Assembly: GCA_964632485.1 (NCBI GenBank)
Contig: CAZWDO010000005.1
Location: 92,767-156,766, forward strand
Reading direction: 5' to 3'
Source of the DNA: CAZWDO01 sp964632485 [NCBI: uncultured bacterium]
GTDB lineage: Bacteria > JAGOEH01
Length of the DNA: 64,000 nt
Below are positions 55,572 to 63,201 of the stretch, one piece after another. How positions within the stretch are numbered: the stretch's first letter is position 1; each line of letters opens with the position of its first letter. Below the pieces are notes generated by a model, which was not told the origin of the DNA, did not search any database, and saw only the letters and a program-made list of their open reading frames with translations. Made by a program: the position numbers and the translations under genes.

Positions 55572-56762
55572 ATGAATACTATCCAGATTGAATACCCCGA
55601 CTATATACTGACGACTTACAACCGCTATCCATTGACACTGGTCAGGGGGGACGGCGCCTGGGTTTGGGACGACCAGGGACGTCAATACCTTGATCTATTG
55701 GCGGGGATAGCCGACAACTGCCTGGGACATGCCCACACGCGCTTCGTCGCGACAATTGAACACAAAGCGAAAGAAATGATTCATATTTCCAATCTGTTTT
55801 ACCACAAACAACCTTTGCAGTTGGCAAAGAAAATCGGCGCGCTCAGCTTTCGTGGACGAACTTTTTTCTGCAACAGCGGCGCCGAAGCCAATGAAGCGGC
55901 GCTTAAATTCTGCCGCTATTACGGTCATCAGATCGCCCCCGATAAAAAAACGATCATCACGCTCGAACGATCATTCCATGGCCGAACCCTGGGCGCGCTA
56001 AGCATGACCGGCCAAACAAAATACCAGGAGGGTTTCTCGCCTATCGTCCCGGGAATTGTCCACATCCCCGCCAATAACATTGAGGCCCTGGAACAAGCAA
56101 TGTCGTCCCAGGTTTGCGGCATCATCCTCGAACCGGTTATTGCTGAGGGCGGAGTCTATCCACTCTCTCCGGAATTCGCGCGAAAAGCTCGGGAATTATG
56201 CGACCTGCACAAGGCTCTGCTGATTTTTGATGAAGTACAAACCGGTATCGGACGCACGGGAACCTATTTCGGCTACCAGCATTTTAATGTGGAACCGGAC
56301 GGAATAACACTGGCTAAAGCATTAGCCAACGGCTTGCCCATCGGAGCATTGCATGTAAGCGAAAAATGGCAGGACGTCTGGTCCCCTGGCAAACACGCCT
56401 CAACCTTTGGCGGCAATCTGCTAATCTCTGCTGTAGCTGAACAAGTGTTATCTCTTTTGGAAGAGGAACTGATTCCTCAGGTACAGGAAATCGGCGACTA
56501 TTTTAAAACCCGACTCCAAACGTTATCCCGGCTATATCCGGATATCATTCAGGAAATCCGGGGAATCGGTCTGATCCTGGCCGTACAATTTAAACTACCC
56601 GTTCCTGAAATTCATCGGCTCTTGCTCGATAATGGGTTTATAACCAATCTGATTGGCGATTCGATCCTGCGGCTAACCCCTCCGTTGATCATTAATAGAG
56701 AACAGATTGACATGTTTGTTGATTTTTTGAATGATTTTTGCGCTAAACAATTTTATAAATAG
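55572..56762 (+). CDS. argD: N-acetylornithine aminotransferase
   Basis: PLP class III aminotransferase making N-acetylornithine from the semialdehyde with glutamate. 396 residues. VWDDQGRQYLDLLAGIADNCLGH, FFCNSGAEANEAALKFCR, ERSFHGRTLGALSMTGQ, LIFDEVQTGIGRTG, and the PLP lysine in ITLAKALANGLP, with HASTFGGN near the end. ATG 55572 has GAGGAAGG upstream. The frame stays open back to TTG 55434 but that part is not family-like. Last gene of the operon; it may also serve lysine synthesis as succinyldiaminopimelate aminotransferase. Confidence 0.93.
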   Translation: MNTIQIEYPDYILTTYNRYPLTLVRGDGAWVWDDQGRQYLDLLAGIADNCLGHAHTRFVATIEHKAKEMIHISNLFYHKQPLQLAKKIGALSFRGRTFFCNSGAEANEAALKFCRYYGHQIAPDKKTIITLERSFHGRTLGALSMTGQTKYQEGFSPIVPGIVHIPANNIEALEQAMSSQVCGIILEPVIAEGGVYPLSPEFARKARELCDLHKALLIFDEVQTGIGRTGTYFGYQHFNVEPDGITLAKALANGLPIGALHVSEKWQDVWSPGKHASTFGGNLLISAVAEQVLSLLEEELIPQVQEIGDYFKTRLQTLSRLYPDIIQEIRGIGLILAVQFKLPVPEIHRLLLDNGFITNLIGDSILRLTPPLIINREQIDMFVDFLNDFCAKQFYK

Positions 56763-56936
56763 GTTGTTTTATAGCGGATTTTTCAGACACTAAAAGAAGG
56801 AATCGCGCAGGTAAATGGGATTTGGCGACTTTGCCACGCCATGAAGGGATAGAGTTGCCCGGTTACTTGCTACTCTGCTATTCATCGGCAGTAAAGTTAA
56901 CGTTAAGACGGTTGACGTCTGAGCTTATTTGTCATT

Positions 56937-56982
56937 TTCCCCCTCACACTGACGGAATACCCCCTCAAGGGGGCGAGGGGAA
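56937..56982. repeat. Nested inverted repeat between argD and the LysE-type gene
   Basis: Inner stem CCCCC/GGGGG with loop TCAA (56960-56973), outer arms TTCCCCCTC and GAGGGGAA. It stands between convergent genes and so may terminate both, but it has no T-tract and resembles scattered palindromic repeats. Confidence 0.4.
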
Positions 56983-57039
56983 TAGATGAATCCTAGGATT
57001 AACGCTTCGCAACTGGTTTTCCTGTAAAAACTGCCGCTT

Positions 57040-57675
57040 TCAAGTAAAAAACAAATTTAACGTATGATAAGCGAAAAACAAGGTAATCAATAAAAGTATG
57101 CTCAGAAAAACCAAACGAATTCGCGTGTGAAAACGAGATAACTGAAAAACCCGGTGAGTATGGAAAGTCACAATGATCACCGATCCATAAAGCAGGAGAC
57201 TGCCCAGAGCTACAGCGCCCCAAACCGCCCAGGCAGCGGAAAGGGTTGTTTCAATACGCCAGCCATGCGCAGCGCCAATTCCCAAAAGGGTTAACCAGAA
57301 ACCCAAACCCAGGGGGTTGGTGACGACCAGTAAAAGGCCAGAAAATAAGGCAATCCGTTTTCTGGTTGCTACTAATTGCCATACCCCTTTTTTTCCCTCA
57401 TGATGTAAGGGAGTTCGCCATATTGCGAACAACAAAATGACCATGACTACTGTTGAAACACTCCAGAATAACAATTCCACCCAGCGAACAGTCAGCAGCG
57501 GAGAAACGCCGACAAAAGCGATCACCGGCCAGATTCCATCGCCAATAGCCGCTCCGATCGAGAAAAACAGGGCATTCCAGATTTGATGATTCATGGTCCG
57601 CCGGATTATCTCAAGGTTAACCGGTCCCCAGGGCATGGACATAAAAAAACTGATTACGACAAGTATGCTAAACAA
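57040..57675 (-). CDS. LysE/RhtB-family amino-acid exporter
   Basis: 211-residue inner-membrane protein with six predicted helices. The signature PWGPVNLEIIRRTMNH at the N-terminus (usually PGPxN) and LVVTNPLGLGFWLTLLG in the middle are those of LysE-type exporters, which export amino acids such as lysine, arginine or threonine derivatives. The start is unclear: TTG 57675 lies 19 nt after AAGGAG, while an in-frame CTG lies 7 nt after it, giving six more residues. It converges on the arginine operon; export of basic amino acids would fit but is inference. Confidence 0.82.
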   Translation of the reverse strand: MFSILVVISFFMSMPWGPVNLEIIRRTMNHQIWNALFFSIGAAIGDGIWPVIAFVGVSPLLTVRWVELLFWSVSTVVMVILLFAIWRTPLHHEGKKGVWQLVATRKRIALFSGLLLVVTNPLGLGFWLTLLGIGAAHGWRIETTLSAAWAVWGAVALGSLLLYGSVIIVTFHTHRVFQLSRFHTRIRLVFLSILLLITLFFAYHTLNLFFT

Positions 57676-57723
57676 AAAGAACGACAGGATTACACTCCTT
57701 TTTTTTCAGTTTAAGCCATTTTG

Positions 57724-57752
57724 TATATATTACAAAAAAAGCAATTTGTCAA
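57724..57752 (-). promoter_or_regulatory. Promoter of the LysE-type gene
   Basis: Minus strand TTGACA (57752-57747), 17-bp spacer, TATATA (57729-57724), about 50 bp before the start region. Separate from any upstream gene. Confidence 0.75.
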
Positions 57753-57928
57753 GGAATAAAAAAATAGTCCAAAATCGCAACTAACAGACCGTAATAAAAT
57801 CAATTTATATATAACACAAACTATCACAACGCACGATGGTCAAACATAACGTTTTAATTCAATGACCTTCACAAAACGCTTACGCAGCCAGCCATCCGGA
57901 AATTTCTATAAACCCCATGCGATAATAA

Positions 57929-58726
57929 TCAATCGGCTAAAACTAAACGCACCTTCCAATCCAACGAAATCGGATCCCTTGAGAATCGTTGGGTACGGTT
58001 TCCGTCACCCTGGCGACGGGGCGGCATACCACCGGGACTCATCCCGCTTCCTCGCGGAAAATCTCCGCCATCGGTTGGCCGGTTACCCCGGAGATGGTCT
58101 TCTCTGTTAAATGACATTTCGGGGATTTCCCAGTCCAATGTTAAGGCATGGCCCTGTTGAAAATCAAGTGAATCTCCGTTGCCTGTAGGGCAACCAAACG
58201 GTATTCGTATCTCCATTACCAACTGATTTTGCCGGAACCCTATAGAGGCCAACACGTCTTTAACATCGCCCCCACTGGGTTGAATCACCCTTATCGGCTG
58301 CTTTTCCGAATCAATAATTCTGATTTCCACCAGTTTTTGTCCGATAATTGCAGACAAATCGTCTTCTGAGTTCCTGAATGAACCCATGATTTCCCGCCAT
58401 TGCCAATTTTCCATCAAGGGAGGAAAATAGATTCCGATTTTCTGCTTTTGATCGGTTTTTACCCATAATGTCGCTCCTGAAATAAGAAGACGGATATATC
58501 TCCGATCCGGCGACTGAATCAATAAATAAAAAGCATGGCTATCGACAGCGTGTGATAAACTGATTTGTTCTTCTTCGATCCAATTGACCGTTGAGTTCCA
58601 ATCGGAGGCATCACCATCAATCACAATCGATTTTGACAAAATATCAGTTTTAAACTCCTGATTTTTACACATAATTGCCAATAAACCAAGTAGCAAAAAG
58701 AATAAGGTAATGAACACTTTACTCAT
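57929..58726 (-). CDS. Exported CBM9-like protein with Gly/Arg-rich tail
   Basis: 265 residues. ATG 58726; hydrophobic lead KVFITLFFLLLGLLAIMCKN with Cys about 20, a possible lipobox although Met before Cys is unusual. Then a CBM9-like sandwich (SIVIDGDASDWNS, HAFYLLIQSPDRRYIRLLI, LVMEIRIPFGC) as in carbohydrate-binding or DOMON-like proteins. The last about 60 residues are low complexity rich in Gly, Arg, Pro and Asp (GNRPTDGG, RGSGMSPGGMPPRRQG). Function unknown; surface or periplasmic binding is likely. Divergent from the NamZ-type gene with 298 bp between. Confidence 0.7.
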   Translation of the reverse strand: MSKVFITLFFLLLGLLAIMCKNQEFKTDILSKSIVIDGDASDWNSTVNWIEEEQISLSHAVDSHAFYLLIQSPDRRYIRLLISGATLWVKTDQKQKIGIYFPPLMENWQWREIMGSFRNSEDDLSAIIGQKLVEIRIIDSEKQPIRVIQPSGGDVKDVLASIGFRQNQLVMEIRIPFGCPTGNGDSLDFQQGHALTLDWEIPEMSFNREDHLRGNRPTDGGDFPRGSGMSPGGMPPRRQGDGNRTQRFSRDPISLDWKVRLVLAD

Positions 58727-58893
58727 CAGGGAAAACTCCTTTTCCGGTTTAGAACTTTCATTTCTGTTCAGTTATAGTGGCCGACTCACAAAATAAGCAG
58801 TTCCCCATGGAATCAACCCATTAAGCATTAGACTCAATAATGGCGGTTTTGTTTATTAAATTTCACTATAAATTCTAACGAGTATTTTTTTAC

Positions 58894-58922
58894 TTGACAT
58901 CATCCTATTTTATGGTTATGAT
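58894..58922 (+). promoter_or_regulatory. Promoter and structured leader of the NamZ-type operon
   Basis: TTGACA (58894-58899), 17-bp spacer, TATGAT (58917-58922), 102 bp before the start at 59025. In the leader GGCCCGAA (58947-58954) pairs with TTCAGGCC (58959-58966) with one mismatch. The leader is GC-rich relative to the promoter; I do not recognise a riboswitch. Confidence 0.72.
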
Positions 58923-59024
58923 AAAAAACGAAAAACAGGAATCGATGGCCCGAATCAGTTCAGGCCCACGGGAAACGCGATTAAGCGGCCTTGCGACAAA
59001 AAAACGGTAAAGGAGTTAGCAATT

Positions 59025-60653
59025 ATGAAAAAAAACTTTGCATCGCTCTTCATTCTTTTCATCTGGATTTGCGTGAGTTATAGTCAACCGGGTGGCGCTG
59101 TATTTACCGGCATCGACGTTCTGCAACAGGATCAATTTAGTCCGTTGAAAGGTAAGCGGATCGGCTTGATCACCAATCATACGGGGATTAACCGAGACGG
59201 CCAGGCGACCATTGATCTACTTTTCAATGCCCCGGAGATCAAATTAGTGCGCTTATTTTCGCCGGAACACGGGTTGCGTGGAATCATGGATGAAAAAGTA
59301 AGCGATGAAACGGATCCGAAAACAAAACTGCCCGTCATATCCCTTTATGGAGATCAGCGCAAGCCCTCCAGTGAAAGTATAACCGATTTGGATGCATTGG
59401 TATTTGACATTCAGGATATTGGGTGCCGATTCTATACTTATATAGCAACCATGGCCTATGCGATGGAGGCCGCTTCTGAAGCAGGTTTGGAATTTTACGT
59501 ACTGGACCGGCCCAATCCGATCGATGGCAATCATGTTAGCGGATTCATCCCTCCTGATTCTCTGACTGGCCGTTTTACATCGATATGGACGATTCCGACG
59601 CGGCATGGCATGACAGTTGGGGAACTGGCCCGATTTTTCAACATCGAGATGAAGATCAACGCAAAACTAACCGTCATCGCCATGAAAAACTGGTCCCGCG
59701 GAATGTATTGGGAATCCACTGGATTGCCCTGGATCAACCCATCCCCGAACATGAAAAGCATGACCGGCGCCTTAACCTATCCCGGACTGGGATGGCTGGA
59801 AACAACGTCTCTATCTATGGGGCGCGGAACAGATATTCCCTTTGAAATCTTCGGCGCGCCCTATATCAATGCCGATCAGTTAGTACGGGAACTCCAATCG
59901 ATCCCTCTGGCCGGAGGGCGCGTCATCCCCGTCAAATTCATTCCTTCCTCAGCGCCACATAAATTTTACCAGCAAACCTGTCAGGGTATCCGCATTATTA
60001 TTTATGATCAATCCAAATTCGATGCCTTTGAATTCGGGTTGAAGCTGGCCGCTACGCTCAAACGCCTCTATCCTGAGGAATTTAAAAGTCTGACCGCAAC
60101 TCCCATCAGTCTGGGCAATGCGATCGACTTGGCAAAGCTGAACCGTCCCGGAATAATCGATTCGCTAATAAAAGCGAACCGGATCGGCCTGGCCGCATTT
60201 GAAGCCAATCGATCTCAATATCTGCTCTATCCGTGTATGGAAGATAAACGACAACTCATCAGCCTGGAAGAGCTTATGTCCGCGCTTAAAACCGGAGAAG
60301 AGGTCCGGGCAGTGATCCGTTATGCAAAATGCCGTTTGATCATCGACGGTGATACGGTTCAGGCGCCGGATGCCATTGGCGGGATGAAGTTGGAGACCTG
60401 GGAATATTTTGCGCCCAATTCGGTACGAAACCCACTCGCTTTTATAAGTTGTTCTGAAACTGTACTGATTAGCCATCCGCGCTATGGGTATGTTTTAAAT
60501 TATGTCAAACTTAAAATTTTCGAAAACAATACAGTGGAAATCACTGCACGATACTTAGACCCCAGGAAACATAAAGTCAAAATGGACGAGACATTCAAAA
60601 CAACCATTAATGACGGCATCAATGATGGCGGATTTTATCTCTATCCGCGATGA
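59025..60653 (+). CDS. Exo-beta-N-acetylmuramidase NamZ-like (DUF1343)
   Basis: 542 residues, exported: signal ASLFILFIWICVSYSQ, ATG 59025 behind AAAGGAG. NamZ enzymes remove N-acetylmuramic acid from peptidoglycan fragment ends. Family blocks: GKRIGLITNHTGINRDGQ, LFSPEHGLRGIMDEKV (with the catalytic-site EHG), LPVISLYG, DIQDIGCRFYTYIATM, LDRPNPIDG, PTRHGMTVGELA and INPSPNMKS. Residues about 400-542 are an additional C-terminal region absent from the usual about 400-residue family members (it ends NDGINDGGFYLYPR); it looks beta-rich and may bind the cell wall. Overlaps the following flavoprotein gene by 44 bp. Likely wall recycling in the periplasm. Confidence 0.88.
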   Translation: MKKNFASLFILFIWICVSYSQPGGAVFTGIDVLQQDQFSPLKGKRIGLITNHTGINRDGQATIDLLFNAPEIKLVRLFSPEHGLRGIMDEKVSDETDPKTKLPVISLYGDQRKPSSESITDLDALVFDIQDIGCRFYTYIATMAYAMEAASEAGLEFYVLDRPNPIDGNHVSGFIPPDSLTGRFTSIWTIPTRHGMTVGELARFFNIEMKINAKLTVIAMKNWSRGMYWESTGLPWINPSPNMKSMTGALTYPGLGWLETTSLSMGRGTDIPFEIFGAPYINADQLVRELQSIPLAGGRVIPVKFIPSSAPHKFYQQTCQGIRIIIYDQSKFDAFEFGLKLAATLKRLYPEEFKSLTATPISLGNAIDLAKLNRPGIIDSLIKANRIGLAAFEANRSQYLLYPCMEDKRQLISLEELMSALKTGEEVRAVIRYAKCRLIIDGDTVQAPDAIGGMKLETWEYFAPNSVRNPLAFISCSETVLISHPRYGYVLNYVKLKIFENNTVEITARYLDPRKHKVKMDETFKTTINDGINDGGFYLYPR

Positions 60654-61881
60654 TCTAATCGTCGTGGGGGCGGGTCCCGCCGGCTTAATGGCAGCTTTAC
60701 TTTGCGCCGAAGCCGGATTGAGAATCCGTATCCTGGAAAAGACGGCAAAACCCGGCCGTAAGCTGATGTTGACCGGTTCCGGCCAGTGCAATCTCACCCA
60801 TGATGGCGCTATTCGCGAGTTTCTACCTCATTATGCTGAACACTCAAATTTTATTAAGCGCGCGCTATTGGGATTTACTAACCAGGATCTAATGGACTTT
60901 TTCACTTCGCGCGGGATTCCGTTAATAACCCGCAAAGACGGAAAAATCTTCCCCGCTGGATTGCAAGCCGGAATGATTCTGAATACCCTATTGAACAGGA
61001 TACGCGCCGCCGGGGGAATTCTGGAATGCAATTCCGCGGTTACCCGAATAGATGTCGATAGCGCTGGTTTTTATATCGAAACCGGTAAAAAAAAATTTCA
61101 AGCTCAACGCGTCTTGATGGCGTGTGGCGGATTATCGTATCCACAGACCGGGAGCGATGGCACGGGATGGAAAATAGCGCGCGAGCTGGGCCATTGCCTG
61201 ATCGAACCGAGACCAGCGCTAACCCCTGTTTACCCCTACCACTTTACGTGGTCCCATCTGGCCGGTCTCAGTTTCAATTCCAGCATTGTCTCGTTTGGCA
61301 TGGATAAAAAACTGAAAAAACAATTTAGTGGAGAACTCCTGATAACTCATAAGGGTTTTTCAGGTCCGGTGATCCTGCATAGCTCCCGCTATCTGGCTCA
61401 AGGACATGAAATCAGTATCAACTTCACGGGTATTCCAGCCGATCAATATAATGCCCAGCTACTCAACCAATTCCGATCGCATCCCACCCGCAACCTGGAA
61501 AATGCCTTGAGCTCGGGGGAACTTACACGAAAATTTGTCGCAACCCTGTTGGAAGAATTGGGGATCGACGGAACCGTAAATTGCGCCCAAGTGACACAAA
61601 ACCAACGAAAAAATTGGGTAAACACGATAACGAATTACCGATGCGTTGTGGAGAAGATCGGAGGTTTCGAGGTTGCCATGGTTACTGCCGGCGGTGTTTC
61701 TACGGATGAGATCAATCCGAAAACATTGGAATCGCGGCAGATTAACAGCCTCTACTTTGCCGGTGAAATGATCAATATTGATGGCGATACCGGCGGGTTT
61801 AACCTTCAGGCGGCTTTCTCGACTGCCGTGGCCGCTGCCCGCTCCATCATAGCGTCATTTTCCACTGAACCTATACAATGA
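60610..61881 (+). CDS. HI0933/YhiN-type FAD-dependent oxidoreductase
   Basis: About 423 residues. DDLIVVGAGPAGLMAALLCA is the FAD dinucleotide fold; KLMLTGSGQCNLTHD, CGGLSYPQTGSDGTGW, VTAGGVSTDEI and GEMINIDGDTGGFNLQAAFSTA are diagnostic of the BaiN/HI0933 group, whose members include a bile-acid reductase while most remain uncharacterised. The start may be ATG 60610, 60622 or 60625, all inside the end of the NamZ-type gene, implying coupling. Substrate is unknown; the family is widespread as a single-copy housekeeping flavoprotein. Confidence 0.88.
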   Translation: MTASMMADFISIRDDLIVVGAGPAGLMAALLCAEAGLRIRILEKTAKPGRKLMLTGSGQCNLTHDGAIREFLPHYAEHSNFIKRALLGFTNQDLMDFFTSRGIPLITRKDGKIFPAGLQAGMILNTLLNRIRAAGGILECNSAVTRIDVDSAGFYIETGKKKFQAQRVLMACGGLSYPQTGSDGTGWKIARELGHCLIEPRPALTPVYPYHFTWSHLAGLSFNSSIVSFGMDKKLKKQFSGELLITHKGFSGPVILHSSRYLAQGHEISINFTGIPADQYNAQLLNQFRSHPTRNLENALSSGELTRKFVATLLEELGIDGTVNCAQVTQNQRKNWVNTITNYRCVVEKIGGFEVAMVTAGGVSTDEINPKTLESRQINSLYFAGEMINIDGDTGGFNLQAAFSTAVAAARSIIASFSTEPIQ

Positions 61882-62009
61882 TTAAATGAAAAACTCTTTA
61901 TGCAAGATACTTAAAGAGCTATTTTTTTCTTGATTTTTTTGATTTTTTATTTATCTTAATAATAGGATTGGTTGTAAATCTTAAATTAACTGACGGGCTA
62001 AAATGTTGA

Positions 62010-62357
62010 CAAATCATAGAATGGAATATTTTTTTTGCAGGTCATTGGAATTTTGCAGGAGCCAGACAGGATAATCATATTGCAATGTTTCCAGAAGAAT
62101 TACCGCGAAGATTAATAAAAATGTTTTCTTTTGTTAATGATATGGTTTTAGACCCGTTTTTAGGAAGCGGAACGACCACATTGGCTGCTAAAAACTTGAA
62201 GAGGAATCACATGCCCAAAATTCAAAAGTACTCAATAGAATTCGGTAAAAAGGAAAAAGTTCTCAACTATACTTGCCAGACTTACCATTTGTCACGTCCG
62301 AATAAAGTCGGCTCTGTAATGGCTATTATCCGCGACAATTGTGAGGAGATAAAATGA
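62010..62357 (+). pseudogene. DNA methyltransferase remnant (DPFxGSGTT end)
   Basis: The frame opens right after a stop at 62007-62009 and reads HWNFAGARQDNHIAMFPEE, LPRRLIKMFSF and VLDPFLGSGTTTLAAKNL, the SAM-binding end of a class beta adenine-N6 or cytosine-N4 methyltransferase. The catalytic SPPY/DPPY half that should precede is missing, and after about 62214 the usual GYEINEEY end is replaced by unrelated residues. So the gene is a truncated relic of a restriction-modification or orphan methylase. ATG 62085 is the first possible start. Its stop overlaps the next gene. Confidence 0.75.
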
Positions 62358-62881
62358 AAATCCTGATTATCATCGATATGCTCAATGGATTTTGCCGAAA
62401 AGGATTTCCGCTGTCATTGCCTTTTGAAACGGAATCCATTGAAAAATATATTGAAGAGCGAATTAAACAAACTATTGCAACCGGTGGAAAAGTAATCTTT
62501 CTATGTGATTCTCATAAATTGGATGATCCTGAAATAAATGATCCATTTCCGCCCCATTGCATGAAGGATACTCCAGAAGCCGATATTGTAGAGCCGTTAA
62601 TAAAATATGTCAGAGGTTCTACAGTATTGAGCAAAAATACATTGAGTATATTATATGGAACAGGGCTTGAAGAGCTTTTAAAAGAATTGAATCCTGAAGA
62701 AATTGAAATTTCGGGCGTTTGTACGGATGTGGCTGTTTTGTTCGCTGTTTATGAATTAAAAATCAGGGGATACAAAGTGATGGTGAATAAAAATGGAGCC
62801 CTGCCTTTAGAGTTCGATAACCAGGATTTTTTTCTTGGTTATTTTGAAAAAATTCTTGGAGTGAACGTGATCAGAGAATAG
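62354..62881 (+). CDS. Nicotinamidase/isochorismatase-family hydrolase
   Basis: 175 residues. IIIDMLNGFC with Asp8, the metal site DSHKLDD and FPPHCM (Asp, His, His as in nicotinamidases), Lys in LSKNTLSILYGTG, and the nucleophile Cys in SGVCTDVAVLFA make a complete Asp-Lys-Cys triad. A nicotinamide amidase role in NAD salvage is likely, though other amides are possible. ATG 62354 with GAGGAG 5 nt upstream overlaps the stop of the methyltransferase remnant; the ribosome site lies inside that ORF, so it may borrow its transcript. Confidence 0.85.
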   Translation: MKILIIIDMLNGFCRKGFPLSLPFETESIEKYIEERIKQTIATGGKVIFLCDSHKLDDPEINDPFPPHCMKDTPEADIVEPLIKYVRGSTVLSKNTLSILYGTGLEELLKELNPEEIEISGVCTDVAVLFAVYELKIRGYKVMVNKNGALPLEFDNQDFFLGYFEKILGVNVIRE

Positions 62882-63025
62882 TGTTTTTCTTATTGATAAA
62901 TATATTGATCTACTCAAAAAATCAAGATAAAAAATTTATTTAGTCTTAACGATTGATCCTTGTATTGGTTCGGTGGGGAAAAAATGATCTCTCCGGGAAG
63001 GTATCTATTTTATAAAATTTTTCTC
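62882..63025. other. Non-coding interval, nothing recognised
   Basis: AT-rich spacer after the nicotinamidase-like gene. No hairpin stronger than chance and no open frame worth calling; the promoter of the next gene follows. Confidence 0.5.
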
Positions 63026-63054
63026 TTGACAAATATAGAATTCAAAATTATATT
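63026..63054 (+). promoter_or_regulatory. Promoter of the secreted metalloprotease gene
   Basis: TTGACA (63026-63031), 17-bp spacer, TATATT (63049-63054), 148 bp before ATG 63202, leaving a leader of about 140 nt without recognised structure. Confidence 0.75.
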
Positions 63055-63201
63055 TGTATTTAATTGGAATCATTCGATATCCCAAATTGCAGCGCTCTGG
63101 AATAGTTAGCTGGAATATTCCACAAGTTGAAAACTCCAGTTTTCATACAATGCCGCAATCGAAGGGTATCAGAAAAATATCACTTATAAAAAGGAGTGGC
63201 T

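Noticed and set aside
58940-59024. Possible riboswitch in the NamZ leader
   Set aside because: One short hairpin only; no match to a known aptamer consensus that I can recall.
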